Shown here one piece after another: positions 1 to 10,340 of a stretch of 64,000 nucleotides of DNA; the stretch's first letter is position 1, and each line of letters starts with the position of its first letter. The notes under the pieces were generated by a model that saw only the letters and a program-made list of their open reading frames with translations, did no database searches and was not told the DNA's origin. The translations under genes were made by a program, and so were the position numbers. Origin of the DNA: Mycolicibacterium peregrinum (GTDB lineage Bacteria > Actinomycetota > Actinomycetes > Mycobacteriales > Mycobacteriaceae); contig NZ_LZSO01000013.1 in the NCBI RefSeq assembly GCF_001665785.1, positions 1 to 64,000 on the forward strand, in the 5' to 3' direction.

Positions 1-126
1 CGCTCACCGGCCAGCGGCTCGGTTAAACAGCGTCCTCCCAACCACGACATACCGCTCAAGATCGCGCTGTTCACTACTCATTAGCGTGACAAAGCGGGCG
101 TTCTCCAGGGATTCTCGGGGGACCCG

Positions 127-564
127 TCAGTCGACGAGCCACCCGGTCTGGTCGCCGGCGAGTTCCTCGACGCTCATCCCTTCGACGAGCCGGTCCAGCG
201 CGCCGATCATCGTGTCGCATTCGCGTGCCGGGTGATCTTTCGGGCAACGCAGCGCATGGGTCAGAAACTGTTGCGCCCCTTGCGCTTGCGCGATCACCCG
301 ATCGAGCGCGGCGATCTGCTCGCGCACCGTCTCGCGCCACTGTTCACTCGGCGCGTCGAGCACAGCGGCCGCGGTGTCGAGCGGAAGGCCCAACCGGTTC
401 ACAATCTTGAGCAATGCGAGCCGGCGCAGCTCCTCGGACCCGTACATCCGCTTGCCGGCCTGCCGCTGCCGCGGCGACACCAGCCCACGTTCGTCGTAGT
501 ACCGCAACGCCGACGGGCTCATCTGCAACCTCGCCGCGGCCTCGCCGATCGGGATCAGGTCCAT
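127..564 (-). CDS. MerR-family transcriptional regulator
   Basis: A 145-residue MerR-type regulator. The N-terminal winged helix-turn-helix begins at IPIGEAAARLQMSPSALRYY and continues with the typical DERGL segment. A coiled-coil dimerisation helix follows, then a C-terminal effector region with cysteines (RCPKDHPAREC). I chose ATG at 564 because the HTH starts three residues later, as is usual for the family. An in-frame TTG at 600 would add 12 residues and would overlap the palindrome upstream. It is divergent from the methyltransferase gene at 610, which it probably controls together with itself. The effector is not evident, although the Cys/His-containing tail leaves metal or redox sensing possible. 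Family confident, ligand unknown. Confidence 0.85.
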   Translation of the reverse strand: MDLIPIGEAAARLQMSPSALRYYDERGLVSPRQRQAGKRMYGSEELRRLALLKIVNRLGLPLDTAAAVLDAPSEQWRETVREQIAALDRVIAQAQGAQQFLTHALRCPKDHPARECDTMIGALDRLVEGMSVEELAGDQTGWLVD

Positions 565-585
565 GCCGCCATTTGACTTCAACCC

Positions 586-603
586 ACCTTGAACCGGCAA
601 GGT
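586..603. promoter_or_regulatory. Candidate MerR operator between divergent genes
   Basis: A perfect inverted repeat ACCTTG-N6-CAAGGT lies between the MerR start (564) and the methyltransferase start (610). The size and 6-bp arms fit a MerR-dimer site. A TTGACT at 573-578 and TTGCCG on the other strand are possible -35 boxes. The right arm also forms the AAGG ribosome-binding site of the methyltransferase. Inferred, not proven. Confidence 0.5.
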
Positions 604-609
604 CTACCT

Positions 610-1221
610 ATGAACGCCGCGCGTGCGATCAATCACCATGCCGACCACCCCGGGTTCGCGGGGGTCACCGGGGTGTTGTGCGGGCTGGCCTTCCTCCTGG
701 TGGGCCGGGCGAAGGCCAGGCTCGCCGCGGATGTCGCCCGAGTCTCGGCCACAGACCACGTGGTCGATGTGGGGTGCGGGCCGGGTACCGCTGCCCGGGT
801 GGCCGCCCGCCGCGGTGCGCGGGTGACCGGCGTCGACCCCTCGTCCACCATGTTGCGCATCGCGCGGCTGGTCACGCCGAAACGCGCTCCGATCACCTGG
901 GGTGAGGGCGCTGCCGAGGCGCTGCCGGTGACCGACGGGTCGGCGACCGTAGTGTGGGCGCTGGCCACGGTGCACCACTGGCAGGACGTCGACATGGCGG
1001 TCGCCGAGGTTCACCGCGTGCTGGCACCGAGCGGCCGGCTGGTCGCGATCGAACGCCAATCACCCGATGACGCCACCGGATTGGCCAGCCATGGCTGGAC
1101 ACGACAGCAGGCTGAGGCGTTTGCGACGCTGTGCCGTGGCACCGGATTCGACGACGTCTCAGTGGCCGAACACGGCAGTGGCAAGCGGGCCACCTGGGTG
1201 GTCAGCGCGACGCGAAGGTAA
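610..1221 (+). CDS. Class I SAM-dependent methyltransferase
   Basis: A 203-residue methyltransferase of the Methyltransf_11 type. The glycine-rich SAM loop is VVDVGCGPGTAARVAARRG, near residues 52-70. The acidic ribose-binding residue follows in VTGVDPSS, and a motif-IV-like segment is VVWALATVHHWQDV. The substrate cannot be told from sequence. I chose ATG at 610 because an AAGG ribosome site lies seven bases upstream; an in-frame TTG at 589 is less likely. It is divergent from and probably regulated by the MerR gene. It ends about 25 bases before the convergent dinF gene. Confidence 0.8.
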   Translation: MNAARAINHHADHPGFAGVTGVLCGLAFLLVGRAKARLAADVARVSATDHVVDVGCGPGTAARVAARRGARVTGVDPSSTMLRIARLVTPKRAPITWGEGAAEALPVTDGSATVVWALATVHHWQDVDMAVAEVHRVLAPSGRLVAIERQSPDDATGLASHGWTRQQAEAFATLCRGTGFDDVSVAEHGSGKRATWVVSATRR

Positions 1222-1247
1222 GCACTCAGCCCGGTGAGCGCGCGCGT

Positions 1248-2582
1248 CTAGGCGGTGCCGGGCACCAGCCAACGACCTGAGAACGCGCGCCAGCCGACGA
1301 AGATCAGCCTCAGCACCATGAACGTGCTCAACCCCGACCAGATGCCGAACAAACCCCAGCCGTAGATGAGCGACAACCAGATCAGCGGTAGAAAGCCGAT
1401 CAGAGCGCTGGTCAGGGTGGCGTTGCGCATGAACTTCGCGTCGCCGGCACCCAGAAGCACCCCATCGAGGGCGAAGACGATTCCCGCCACCGGCAATTGG
1501 GCCACCAGGAACCACCACGGCACCTTGATCGCCGCCAGCACCGATTGATCGTCGGTGAACACCGGCGGCAGTATCGAGGAGCCGACGGCGAACACCAGGG
1601 CCAGCACCACACCGGCCATCGTGGAGAACAGCGTCACCCGCCAGGCCACGCTCTTGGCATGCGCCAGTTGACCCGCGCCCAACGCCGCGCCGACGAGCGA
1701 CTGCGCGGCGATGGCGAGCGAATCCAGCACCAGTGCAAGGAAACTCCACACCTGCAGGACAACCTGATGGGCCGCTACGGCCGCCGCACCGAACCGGGCA
1801 GCGACGGCCCCGGCCGACAGGAAGCAAGCCTGGAACGCCATTGACCGCAACAGCAGATCGCGGCCCATGGTCAATTGGGCCCGCAGCACCGCAGGCTGAA
1901 TCCGTAGCGCCACCTTCTCACTCAGCAGGGCCCGCAGGAACAACAGCGCCGCCACCCACTGCCCCACCACGTTGGCCACCGCAGACCCGGCCAGCTCCAG
2001 CCGTGGCAGGCCCAGCCAGCCGTAGACCAGCGGCGGGCAGAGCACCGCTGACACGGCGAACCCGAACACCACATACCGCAGCGGCCGGACCGTGTCCTGT
2101 ACCCCGCGCATCCAGCCGTTGCCTGCCAGCGACACCAGGATCGCCGGGGCGGCAAGGATGGCGATCCGCAGCCACGGCAGTGCGGCATCGGCGATGTCGG
2201 AGCGTCCCGCGACCGCCGACAGCAGCGGCACCGCCGCCGCCTGAACCACCGCGAGGATGACGAGCCCCAGTCCGAGGGCCAACCAGGTGGCCTGCACACC
2301 TTCACCGACGGCGGACTGCCGGTCACCCGCCCCGAACATGCGGGCCGAGCGCGCCGTGGTGCCGTAGGACAGGAACGTGCCCTGCGAGTTGACCAGGCCG
2401 AGGATCAGCCCACCGATCGCCAGGCCGGCCAAGCTGAGCGCGCCCAGTCGCCCGACGATGGCGATGTCGAAGAGCAGGTAGATCGGCTCGGCGGCCAGCA
2501 CACCGAGTGCCGGGAACGCCAGGCCGGCGATCCGGCGGGTGGTGGCCGGCGTGACGGGAATGTCGCCTTCGGGTTCAACCAT
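1248..2582 (-). CDS. dinF: MATE-family efflux transporter (DinF type)
   Basis: A 444-residue polytopic membrane protein of the multidrug and toxic compound extrusion superfamily, DNA-damage-inducible DinF subgroup. It has about twelve hydrophobic segments. Two homologous halves each start with the MATE pattern, the first around PALGVLAAEPIYLLFDIAIVG. These proteins exchange cations for organic solutes across the inner membrane; the substrate here is unknown. It is the last gene of the leftward rimP-nusA-infB-rbfA-nrnA run, 32 bases after nrnA, the same order as Rv2836c in M. tuberculosis. Length matches the family. Confidence 0.9.
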   Translation of the reverse strand: MVEPEGDIPVTPATTRRIAGLAFPALGVLAAEPIYLLFDIAIVGRLGALSLAGLAIGGLILGLVNSQGTFLSYGTTARSARMFGAGDRQSAVGEGVQATWLALGLGLVILAVVQAAAVPLLSAVAGRSDIADAALPWLRIAILAAPAILVSLAGNGWMRGVQDTVRPLRYVVFGFAVSAVLCPPLVYGWLGLPRLELAGSAVANVVGQWVAALLFLRALLSEKVALRIQPAVLRAQLTMGRDLLLRSMAFQACFLSAGAVAARFGAAAVAAHQVVLQVWSFLALVLDSLAIAAQSLVGAALGAGQLAHAKSVAWRVTLFSTMAGVVLALVFAVGSSILPPVFTDDQSVLAAIKVPWWFLVAQLPVAGIVFALDGVLLGAGDAKFMRNATLTSALIGFLPLIWLSLIYGWGLFGIWSGLSTFMVLRLIFVGWRAFSGRWLVPGTA

Positions 2583-2614
2583 GTGGCCGCCTGGGAAAGG
2601 CGCACCTTACGCAG

Positions 2615-4115
<1,501 letters not shown>

Positions 4116-4150
4116 TGTGCCCTCTGCTCTTCGCGCGAGCGCTCATCACC

Positions 4151-6985
4151 CTAGGTCCGCACCTTCTCGACGAGCTCGTACGTCTCGATGACGTCGCCTT
4201 CCTTGATGTCGTTGTAGGTCAGCGTCAGACCGCACTCGTAACCCTCGCGGACCTCGGTGGCATCGTCCTTCTCGCGCTTGAGTGAGGACACCGTGAGGTT
4301 CTGCGCGACCACCGTGTTGTCACGCAGCAGCCGCGCCTTGGCGTTGCGACGCATGATGCCCGAGGTGACCAGGCAGCCTGCGATGTTGCCGACCTTGGAC
4401 GACCGGAAGATCGCCCGGATCTCGGCGCGGCCGAGCTCCTTCTCCTCGTAGACCGGCTTGAGCATGCCCTTGAGGGCCTTCTCGATCTCGTCGATGGCCT
4501 GGTAGATCACCGAGTAGTAGCGGATCTCCACACCTTCGCGGTTGGCCAGCTCGGTAGCCTTGCCCTCGGCACGGACGTTGAACCCGATGATGATCGCGTC
4601 CGAGGCAGAAGCCAGGTTGACGTTGGTCTCGGTGACGCCACCGACACCGCGGTCGATGACCCGCAGTTCCACTTCGTCGTCGATCTCGATACCCATCAAG
4701 GCTTCCTCGAGGGCTTCGACCGTACCGGCGTTGTCGCCCTTGAGGATCAGGTTCAGCTGGCTGGTTTCCTTCAGCGCCGAATCCAGGTCTTCCAGGCTGA
4801 TCCGCTTGCGGCTGCGTGCGGCCAGAGCGTTGCGCTTGCGCGCGCTGCGCCGGTCGGCGATCTGACGGGCGATGCGATCCTCGTCGACAACCAGGAAGTT
4901 GTCACCGGCACCGGGCACCGACGTGAAGCCGATGACCTGGACCGGACGCGAGGGCAGCGCCTCTTCGACGTCGTCGCCGTGCTCGTCGACCATGCGGCGG
5001 ACGCGACCGTAGGCGTCGCCGGCCACCACCGAGTCGCCGACACGCAGGGTGCCGCGCTGGATGAGCACCGTGGCGACCGGACCGCGACCGCGGTCCAGGT
5101 GCGCCTCGATCGCCACACCCTGGGCCTCCATGTCGGGGTTGGCCCGCAGGTCCAGGGCCGCGTCGGCGGTCAGCACGACCGCTTCCAGCAGCGCCTGGAT
5201 GTTGGTGCCCTGCTTGGCCGAGATGTCGACGAACATGGTGTCGCCGCCGTAGTCCTCGGCCACCAGGTTGTACTCGGTGAGCTGCGCCCGGATCTTGGCC
5301 GGGTCGGCACCTTCCTTGTCGATCTTGTTGACCGCCACCACGATCGGCACGTCAGCGGCCTGCGCGTGGTTGATGGCCTCCACCGTCTGCGGCATTACGC
5401 CGTCGTCGGCCGCGACCACGAGGATCGCGATGTCGGTGGCCTTGGCACCACGGGCACGCATGGCGGTGAACGCCTCGTGACCCGGGGTGTCGATGAAGGT
5501 GATCGGCCGGACGTTGCCGTCCAGATCGACCTCGACCTGGTAGGCGCCGATGTGCTGGGTGATGCCGCCGGCCTCGCCCTCGCGGACGGTGGCGTTGCGG
5601 ATCGTGTCCAGCAGTCGGGTCTTGCCGTGGTCGACGTGACCCATGACCGTGACCACAGGCGGGCGGAACTCGAGGTCGTCCTCGTCGCCCTCGTCCTCGC
5701 CGTAGGTGAGGTCGAAGGACTGCAGCAGTTCGCGGTCCTCGTCCTCGGGCGAGACGACCTGCACCTTGAAGTTCATCTCGCTGCCGAGCAGCTCCAGGGT
5801 GTCGTCGCCGACCGACTGGGTCGCGGTGACCATCTCACCGAGGTTGAACAGCGCCTGGACCAGTGCGGCCGGATTGGCGTCGATCTTCTCGGCGAAGTCG
5901 CTCAGCGATGCGCCGCGGGCCAGCCGGATGGTCTCGCCGTTGCCCTTCGGCAACCGCACACCACCGACGACGGGCGCCTGCATGTTCTCGTATTCGGCGC
6001 GTTTCGCCCGCTTCGACTTACGGCCCCGCTTCGGGGCACCGCCGGGACGACCGAATGCACCGGCTGCGCCACCGCGCTGACCGGGACGACCGCCGCCACC
6101 GCCGCCGCCGGGGCGGCCTCTGAAACCTCCAGCAGCCGCTCCACCACCAGCGCCACCACCGCCACCGGCACCGCCGCCGCGGTAGTTACCGCCACCGCCG
6201 CCGCCGGGACGAGCACCCTGACCGGCACCGCCGGGACGAGGGCCGCCACCGGGACGCGGGCCGGGACGTGGGCCACCACGTCCGGGAGCACCGGCACCGG
6301 CCGGACGCGGCGGCATGTTGCCGGGCGACGGACGCGGGCCACCGCCGGGACGCGGGGCACCGGGACGCGGCTGCGGCCGCGGGATGGGCCGCTCGACCGG
6401 CTGCTGCGACGAGAAGGGGTTGTTGCCGACCCGTGGGGCTCGCGGGGCCGGCTTCGGGGCGCCCGACGCCGGACCCGGACGCGGGCCGGGGGTGGCACCG
6501 GGAGTGGGCCGCGGACCGGGCGTGGCGCCCGGGGTGGGCGCTGCCGGGGCGCTGGGCGCAGCTGCGGCCGGCGCACTGGGCGCGGCCGGAGGCTGCGGGG
6601 CAGCCGGCTTGGGTGCGGCGGGACGGGCCGGAGCGACCGGGGCCGCCTCGGCTGCCGGAGCCTTGGGTTCGGCGGCCGGGGCCGCGGGGGCCGCGGGCTT
6701 GGCCGGTGACGGCTTGGCCGCCGTCGCGGGGCTGGGAGCCGGAGCGCCGGGCTTGGGTGCCGCGGGCGCTGCAGCGTTGCCCTGCGGGCGGGGCTTGTCT
6801 TCGGGCTTCTTGCCGCCGGCCTTGGTGCCGAACGACTCGCGCAACCGACGCGCGACCGGCGGCTCCACCGTGGAGGACGCCGACTTGACGAACTCGCCCT
6901 GCTCCTTGAGCTTGGCTAAGAGTTCCTTGCTGGTGACACCGAGTTCCTTCGCCAACTCGTGCACACGGGCCTTACCTGCTGCCAC
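4151..6985 (-). CDS. infB: Translation initiation factor IF-2
   Basis: A 944-residue IF-2, the GTPase that positions initiator tRNA on the 30S subunit. An IF2_N domain ([20 protein letters not shown]) starts the protein. Residues about 65-330 are a low-complexity Ala/Pro then Gly/Arg-rich linker that includes a repeated [11 protein letters not shown] unit. A second IF2_N-like helix pair follows ([20 protein letters not shown]). The G domain has G1 GHVDHGKT near residue 450, the DTPGHEAF G3 motif and NKID G4, and the translation domains follow. GTG start with a strong GAGGAGA ribosome site. The linker explains the long open frames on the opposite strand, which are shadows. Confidence 0.97.
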   Translation of the reverse strand: MAAGKARVHELAKELGVTSKELLAKLKEQGEFVKSASSTVEPPVARRLRESFGTKAGGKKPEDKPRPQGNAAAPAAPKPGAPAPSPATAAKPSPAKPAAPAAPAAEPKAPAAEAAPVAPARPAAPKPAAPQPPAAPSAPAAAAPSAPAAPTPGATPGPRPTPGATPGPRPGPASGAPKPAPRAPRVGNNPFSSQQPVERPIPRPQPRPGAPRPGGGPRPSPGNMPPRPAGAGAPGRGGPRPGPRPGGGPRPGGAGQGARPGGGGGGNYRGGGAGGGGGAGGGAAAGGFRGRPGGGGGGGRPGQRGGAAGAFGRPGGAPKRGRKSKRAKRAEYENMQAPVVGGVRLPKGNGETIRLARGASLSDFAEKIDANPAALVQALFNLGEMVTATQSVGDDTLELLGSEMNFKVQVVSPEDEDRELLQSFDLTYGEDEGDEDDLEFRPPVVTVMGHVDHGKTRLLDTIRNATVREGEAGGITQHIGAYQVEVDLDGNVRPITFIDTPGHEAFTAMRARGAKATDIAILVVAADDGVMPQTVEAINHAQAADVPIVVAVNKIDKEGADPAKIRAQLTEYNLVAEDYGGDTMFVDISAKQGTNIQALLEAVVLTADAALDLRANPDMEAQGVAIEAHLDRGRGPVATVLIQRGTLRVGDSVVAGDAYGRVRRMVDEHGDDVEEALPSRPVQVIGFTSVPGAGDNFLVVDEDRIARQIADRRSARKRNALAARSRKRISLEDLDSALKETSQLNLILKGDNAGTVEALEEALMGIEIDDEVELRVIDRGVGGVTETNVNLASASDAIIIGFNVRAEGKATELANREGVEIRYYSVIYQAIDEIEKALKGMLKPVYEEKELGRAEIRAIFRSSKVGNIAGCLVTSGIMRRNAKARLLRDNTVVAQNLTVSSLKREKDDATEVREGYECGLTLTYNDIKEGDVIETYELVEKVRT

Positions 6986-7064
6986 TACATCTCCTCGTCT
7001 GGAGGCAACAGCGGTGGTAGGCGCCGCGCCTCGGGTTTAGCTATGACGCATGGTCATCGGGACT

Positions 7065-7442
7065 TCACGGTGTGCTCATGTTCTTCGCTACCTGTTCTGT
7101 TGCCGGGGTGGCGGGCCCGTCGTGGTCGAACTTCTCGACGTACTCGATCACCGCGGATGTATCCGGTGAACCGGTGAGTCGCAACGCTCGGACGAAGGCT
7201 CGTCGCTTCGCTGCCATCTGTGCGCACTGCCGGTCGGGGTGCAGCCACGCACCACGCCCAGGCAGACTCGCCGCGGGGTCAACGGTTACGGAACTGGTCC
7301 CGTTCCCGTCGGTCACCGCAACCACTCGGAGCAACTCGGCGGCCAACTCTCGCTTCCGACACCCGATGCAGGTCCGCACTGGTCCGACAGAGGTGTCGGA
7401 GGTGCTTCGTTGCGTCAGAGCCGGAGTCTCGCGCTGGATCAC
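7065..7442 (-). CDS. ylxR: YlxR family (DUF448) RNA-binding/nucleoid protein
   Basis: A 125-residue YlxR-family protein between nusA and infB, the usual place for this gene. The hallmark [13 protein letters not shown] motif is followed by [14 protein letters not shown] and RRAFVRAL. YlxR proteins are small basic factors reported to bind RNA or influence transcription. The role here is inferred from family and position. The GTG start at 7442 gives about 20 residues before the motif and lacks a clear ribosome site, so the N-terminus is uncertain. It is separated from infB by 79 bases and from nusA by 51. Confidence 0.85.
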   Translation of the reverse strand: MIQRETPALTQRSTSDTSVGPVRTCIGCRKRELAAELLRVVAVTDGNGTSSVTVDPAASLPGRGAWLHPDRQCAQMAAKRRAFVRALRLTGSPDTSAVIEYVEKFDHDGPATPATEQVAKNMSTP

Positions 7443-7493
7443 GGCTGAGTCTACCGCCCCGGGGCCCGTGGTCCGAAACGCCGGTCACTACTG

Positions 7494-8522
7494 TCAATCG
7501 TGTACCGCCCCCGGACGGACATCCTGCTCCGGTTGCGGCGCCGCATCGCTGCGGATATCGATCCGCCAGCCGGTCAGCCGGGCCGCCAGCCTGGCATTTT
7601 GTCCTTCTTTACCGATCGCCAGAGAAAGCTGGAAGTCCGGCACGATCACCCGTGCCGCCCGCGCAGCCTCGTCGATCACCGACACCGACACGACTTTTGC
7701 CGGTGACAGGGCGTTGGCGACGAATCGGGCGGCGTCCTCGTCGTAGTCGATGATGTCGATCTTCTCGCCGGACAGTTCACTCATCACATTCCGCACCCGC
7801 TGCCCCATCGGGCCGATACACGCCCCCTTGGCGTTCAGCCCGGGGACCCGCGAGGCCACCGCGATCTTGGACCGGTGCCCGGCCTCCCGGGCGACCGCCA
7901 CGATCTCCACCGATCCGTCGGCGATCTCGGGTACCTCCAAGGAGAACAGCTTGCGCACCAGGTTCGGGTGCGTGCGGGACAGCGTGATCAACGGCTCGCG
8001 TGCGCCTCGGGTGACGCCGACGACGTAGCAGCGCAACCGGTCGCCGTGCTCATAGCGCTCCCCCGGCACCTGCTCGGCGCTGGGGATCACGCCCTCCGAC
8101 CCCTTGGTCTCGCTGCCGATCCGGACCACGACCAGCCCGCGGGCGTTGGCCCGGGCGTCGCGCTGGATGACTCCTGCCACGATGTCGCCCTCGTGGGCCG
8201 CGAACTCCCCGTAGGTCTTCTCGTTCTCCGCGTCGCGCAACCGCTGCAGGATCACCTGGCGTGCCGTCGTCGCCGCGATCCGCCCGAATCCTTCGGGCGT
8301 GTCATCCCATTCGTGCAGGACGTTGCCGTCGGCATCGGTCTGACGGGCGATCACCTTGACCACACCGGTCTTCCGGTCGATGTCGATGTGCGCGTCGGGC
8401 TCATGACCCTCGGTATGGCGATACGCGGTGAGCAACGCCGATTTGATCGTCTCCACGACCACGTCGACCGTGATGCCCTTGTCGGCCTCGATGGCATGCA
8501 GCGCCGCCATGTCGATGTTCAT
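7494..8522 (-). CDS. nusA: Transcription termination/antitermination protein NusA
   Basis: A 342-residue NusA that binds RNA polymerase and nascent RNA to modulate pausing, termination and rRNA antitermination. An N-terminal domain (residues about 1-125) is followed by an S1 domain and two KH domains. The KH signatures are [18 protein letters not shown] and [23 protein letters not shown] (partly quoted as [12 protein letters not shown]). It lacks the C-terminal acidic repeats of E. coli NusA, as usual in actinobacteria, and its length agrees with the mycobacterial protein. The start overlaps the rimP stop by four bases (ATGA), indicating coupling. Confidence 0.95.
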   Translation of the reverse strand: MNIDMAALHAIEADKGITVDVVVETIKSALLTAYRHTEGHEPDAHIDIDRKTGVVKVIARQTDADGNVLHEWDDTPEGFGRIAATTARQVILQRLRDAENEKTYGEFAAHEGDIVAGVIQRDARANARGLVVVRIGSETKGSEGVIPSAEQVPGERYEHGDRLRCYVVGVTRGAREPLITLSRTHPNLVRKLFSLEVPEIADGSVEIVAVAREAGHRSKIAVASRVPGLNAKGACIGPMGQRVRNVMSELSGEKIDIIDYDEDAARFVANALSPAKVVSVSVIDEAARAARVIVPDFQLSLAIGKEGQNARLAARLTGWRIDIRSDAAPQPEQDVRPGAVHD

Positions 8523-9097
8523 TCGCCGGCCCCCTTCCCGGTTTCTCCCGACAGTTCCAACTCGCGTCGGTTCGGAGGTGAAAACTCCACTTGGACAACA
8601 GCTTTGGCGATATCAGTAAGAGCGATCTCACGGATGGCCAGTTCGCGGCCTTCCGGCACCACGACTTTCAGGACCGTGCCGTCGGTTTCCCCGAGCCTGC
8701 CGGTGAACACCGAACCGTCGGCCAGGGTGAGCTCGGCCTTGCGGCCGCGGGCGCGCCGGAAGTGCTTGGCCTTGGTGAGGGGCCGATCCACACCCGGCGA
8801 GGTGACGTCGAGCACATACGGCGTGTCGCCCTGCGCAACCTGGTCGAGCAACTCAGAAGCCGTCCGCGACAGCGCCGCCAGCGAATCGAGATCAAGACCC
8901 TCGTCGCCGTCGGCGATCACGGTGATGCGGGGCGGCCGGGTCGACGCGTCGACCACGACATCGTCGATTTCATAGCCTGCGCGTGCGAACTCGCCGTCAA
9001 GCAGCTCGATCACCTGCGTCTGCGACGGCAAATCCGCAGACCGCAACTTTGGATCCGGTGCCACGGCGAGCTCCTCATCTTGAATTGTCTCCGACAC
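8519..9097 (-). CDS. rimP: Ribosome maturation factor RimP
   Basis: A 192-residue RimP, required for 30S maturation. The N-terminal domain holds the family segments [20 protein letters not shown] and [15 protein letters not shown], and an SH3-like C-terminal domain follows ([11 protein letters not shown]...). It is the first gene of the leftward rimP-nusA-ylxR-infB-rbfA-nrnA-dinF operon. The GTG start at 9097 has a 20-residue leader before the conserved domain. The 177 bases upstream (to 9274) are shared with the divergent lipoprotein gene and must hold both promoters, but I could not assign -10/-35 boxes with confidence. Confidence 0.92.
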   Translation of the reverse strand: MSETIQDEELAVAPDPKLRSADLPSQTQVIELLDGEFARAGYEIDDVVVDASTRPPRITVIADGDEGLDLDSLAALSRTASELLDQVAQGDTPYVLDVTSPGVDRPLTKAKHFRRARGRKAELTLADGSVFTGRLGETDGTVLKVVVPEGRELAIREIALTDIAKAVVQVEFSPPNRRELELSGETGKGAGE

Positions 9098-9274
9098 AAA
9101 CTCTCAGGGCCAGCCACCTGGATCGGTCCCGGAATTGCCTATCCACGATACGCCAGGCCACCGGCAGCAACCGCCAATCGCAATCCGGTGCGTGGCGAAT
9201 GCCGTCGCGCCCATGCCGACGGGCCGGTCAGCGCCGCGTCAGGCGGGTGTCTGAGCAATGGCAGGATGTTCACC

Positions 9275-9796
9275 GTGCCGAGCGCCCATGCAGACATCAG
9301 CCGGCGGCGCGTACTGTTCTCGGCCGCGGCCCTTGCCCTGCTGGGCGCCACCGCCGCATGCAGTACGACGCCCCCTCAACCCGAAGTGGACGACTTGACC
9401 GCGCAGTTGGACCGGGCGCGCGCCGACAGTGCGCTGGCCGCCGATGCGGCCGCCGCCCAGCCTCCCCAGGCGCCGGTGACCCGGGCGCTGAGTGCGGTGG
9501 CGACCGATCGCAGCGCGCACGCCAAGGCCCTGGCCGACGAGCTGACCCGGATGACGGGCTCCACACCGGCGAACACCACCACTGCCACCACCAAGAGCAC
9601 GGCCAAGGCGGCTCCGGGCACCGGGGCAGACCCGTCGGCGCCCAGCGTCGACGACGTGGTCGATGCGCTCAAGGAGTCCGCCGACCGGGCCGCCGGCCTG
9701 GCCCGCAGGTTGTCCGGCTATCGCGCCGGACTGCTCGGATCCATCGCCGCCTCGTGCACGGCCGGCCACACCGTCGCGCTGGGAGGTGCACAGTGA
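9275..9796 (+). CDS. Putative Tat-type lipoprotein (Rv2843-like)
   Basis: A 173-residue exported protein of unknown function. The N-terminus has a twin-arginine-like segment (ISRRRVLFSAAALALLGATA). A cysteine follows in a lipobox-like TAAC context, so it is probably a lipid-anchored protein sent through Tat or Sec. The mature part is Ala-rich and helical, with a Thr/Lys-rich linker (NTTTATTKSTAKA). I prefer GTG at 9275 because CAGGA lies eight bases upstream; an ATG at 9266 has the purines directly against it. Its stop overlaps the next gene by four bases. Position and pairing match Rv2843-Rv2844. Confidence 0.72.
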   Translation: MPSAHADISRRRVLFSAAALALLGATAACSTTPPQPEVDDLTAQLDRARADSALAADAAAAQPPQAPVTRALSAVATDRSAHAKALADELTRMTGSTPANTTTATTKSTAKAAPGTGADPSAPSVDDVVDALKESADRAAGLARRLSGYRAGLLGSIAASCTAGHTVALGGAQ

Positions 9797-10272
9797 CCTC
9801 ACCGGGACCACGATCGACCACCTCGCCTGCCCGGCCGACGACCGCCGCCGATGCCGCACTGTTCGACGCGGTGGCCGTCGAGCACGGGGCCATCTACGGC
9901 TACGGGCTCGTCTCTGCTCATTCGACGGCCGAGGACAACGCGCTGGTCGCCACGGCGATGGCCGAACACCGGGCACGTCGCGAGGAGGCCATGGCCATGC
10001 TCGAAGCCCGCTCGGTCACCCCGCCGCTGCCGGCGGCCGGATATCAGTTGCCCGCGCCGGTCACCGATCCGGCCGACGCCGCCAACCTCGCCATCCGGAT
10101 GGAGGAGGACTCCTCGGTGGCCTGGCGCGCGGTGCTCGAGCAGGCCGTCAGTGACGACGACCGCACGTTCGCGGTGGCCGCGCTGACCCAGACCGCCGTC
10201 ACGGCGGCCAAGTGGCGCGCCATCGTCAACGCCTGGCCGGTGACCGTCGCGTTCCCCGGCGGCGGCGAATAA
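9793..10272 (+). CDS. DUF4439 ferritin-like domain protein (Rv2844-like)
   Basis: A 159-residue protein of the DUF4439 family, predicted to adopt a four-helix ferritin-like fold. Helical segments include ALFDAVAVEHGAIYGYGLVS, ALVATAMAEHRARREEAMAM and NLAIRMEEDSSVAWRAVLEQ. Scattered Glu and His residues at helix positions (VEHG, AEHRARREE, RMEED) could be metal ligands, but a complete di-iron pattern is not obvious to me. GTG start inside a GTGA overlap with the lipoprotein gene implies coupled translation and joint function. It ends just before a strong hairpin and the convergent proS gene. Confidence 0.8.
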   Translation: MTSPGPRSTTSPARPTTAADAALFDAVAVEHGAIYGYGLVSAHSTAEDNALVATAMAEHRARREEAMAMLEARSVTPPLPAAGYQLPAPVTDPADAANLAIRMEEDSSVAWRAVLEQAVSDDDRTFAVAALTQTAVTAAKWRAIVNAWPVTVAFPGGGE

Positions 10273-10273
10273 C

Positions 10274-10335
10274 CGCGAGCAGACGCTTGGGTACCCGGTA
10301 ACGCGCTCTCCGGGGTACCGCCACGTCTGCTCGCG
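10274..10335. repeat. REP-like hairpin element, copy 1 (also terminator-like)
   Basis: A perfect 12-bp inverted repeat CGCGAGCAGACG (10274-10285) and CGTCTGCTCGCG (10324-10335) encloses a 38-base loop containing two GGTACC boxes. It fills the gap between the convergent DUF4439 gene and proS, so it may act as a bidirectional terminator. A closely similar element is at 17000-17059 and a half copy at 31034-31049, so it is a dispersed repeat. Confidence 0.75.
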
Positions 10336-10340
10336 CTGGA

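Noticed and set aside
4979..6709. Long 576-codon open frame on the plus strand
   Set aside because: It lies wholly antisense to infB and arises from GC-rich codon bias and the repetitive linker. It has no recognisable domain and no ribosome site.
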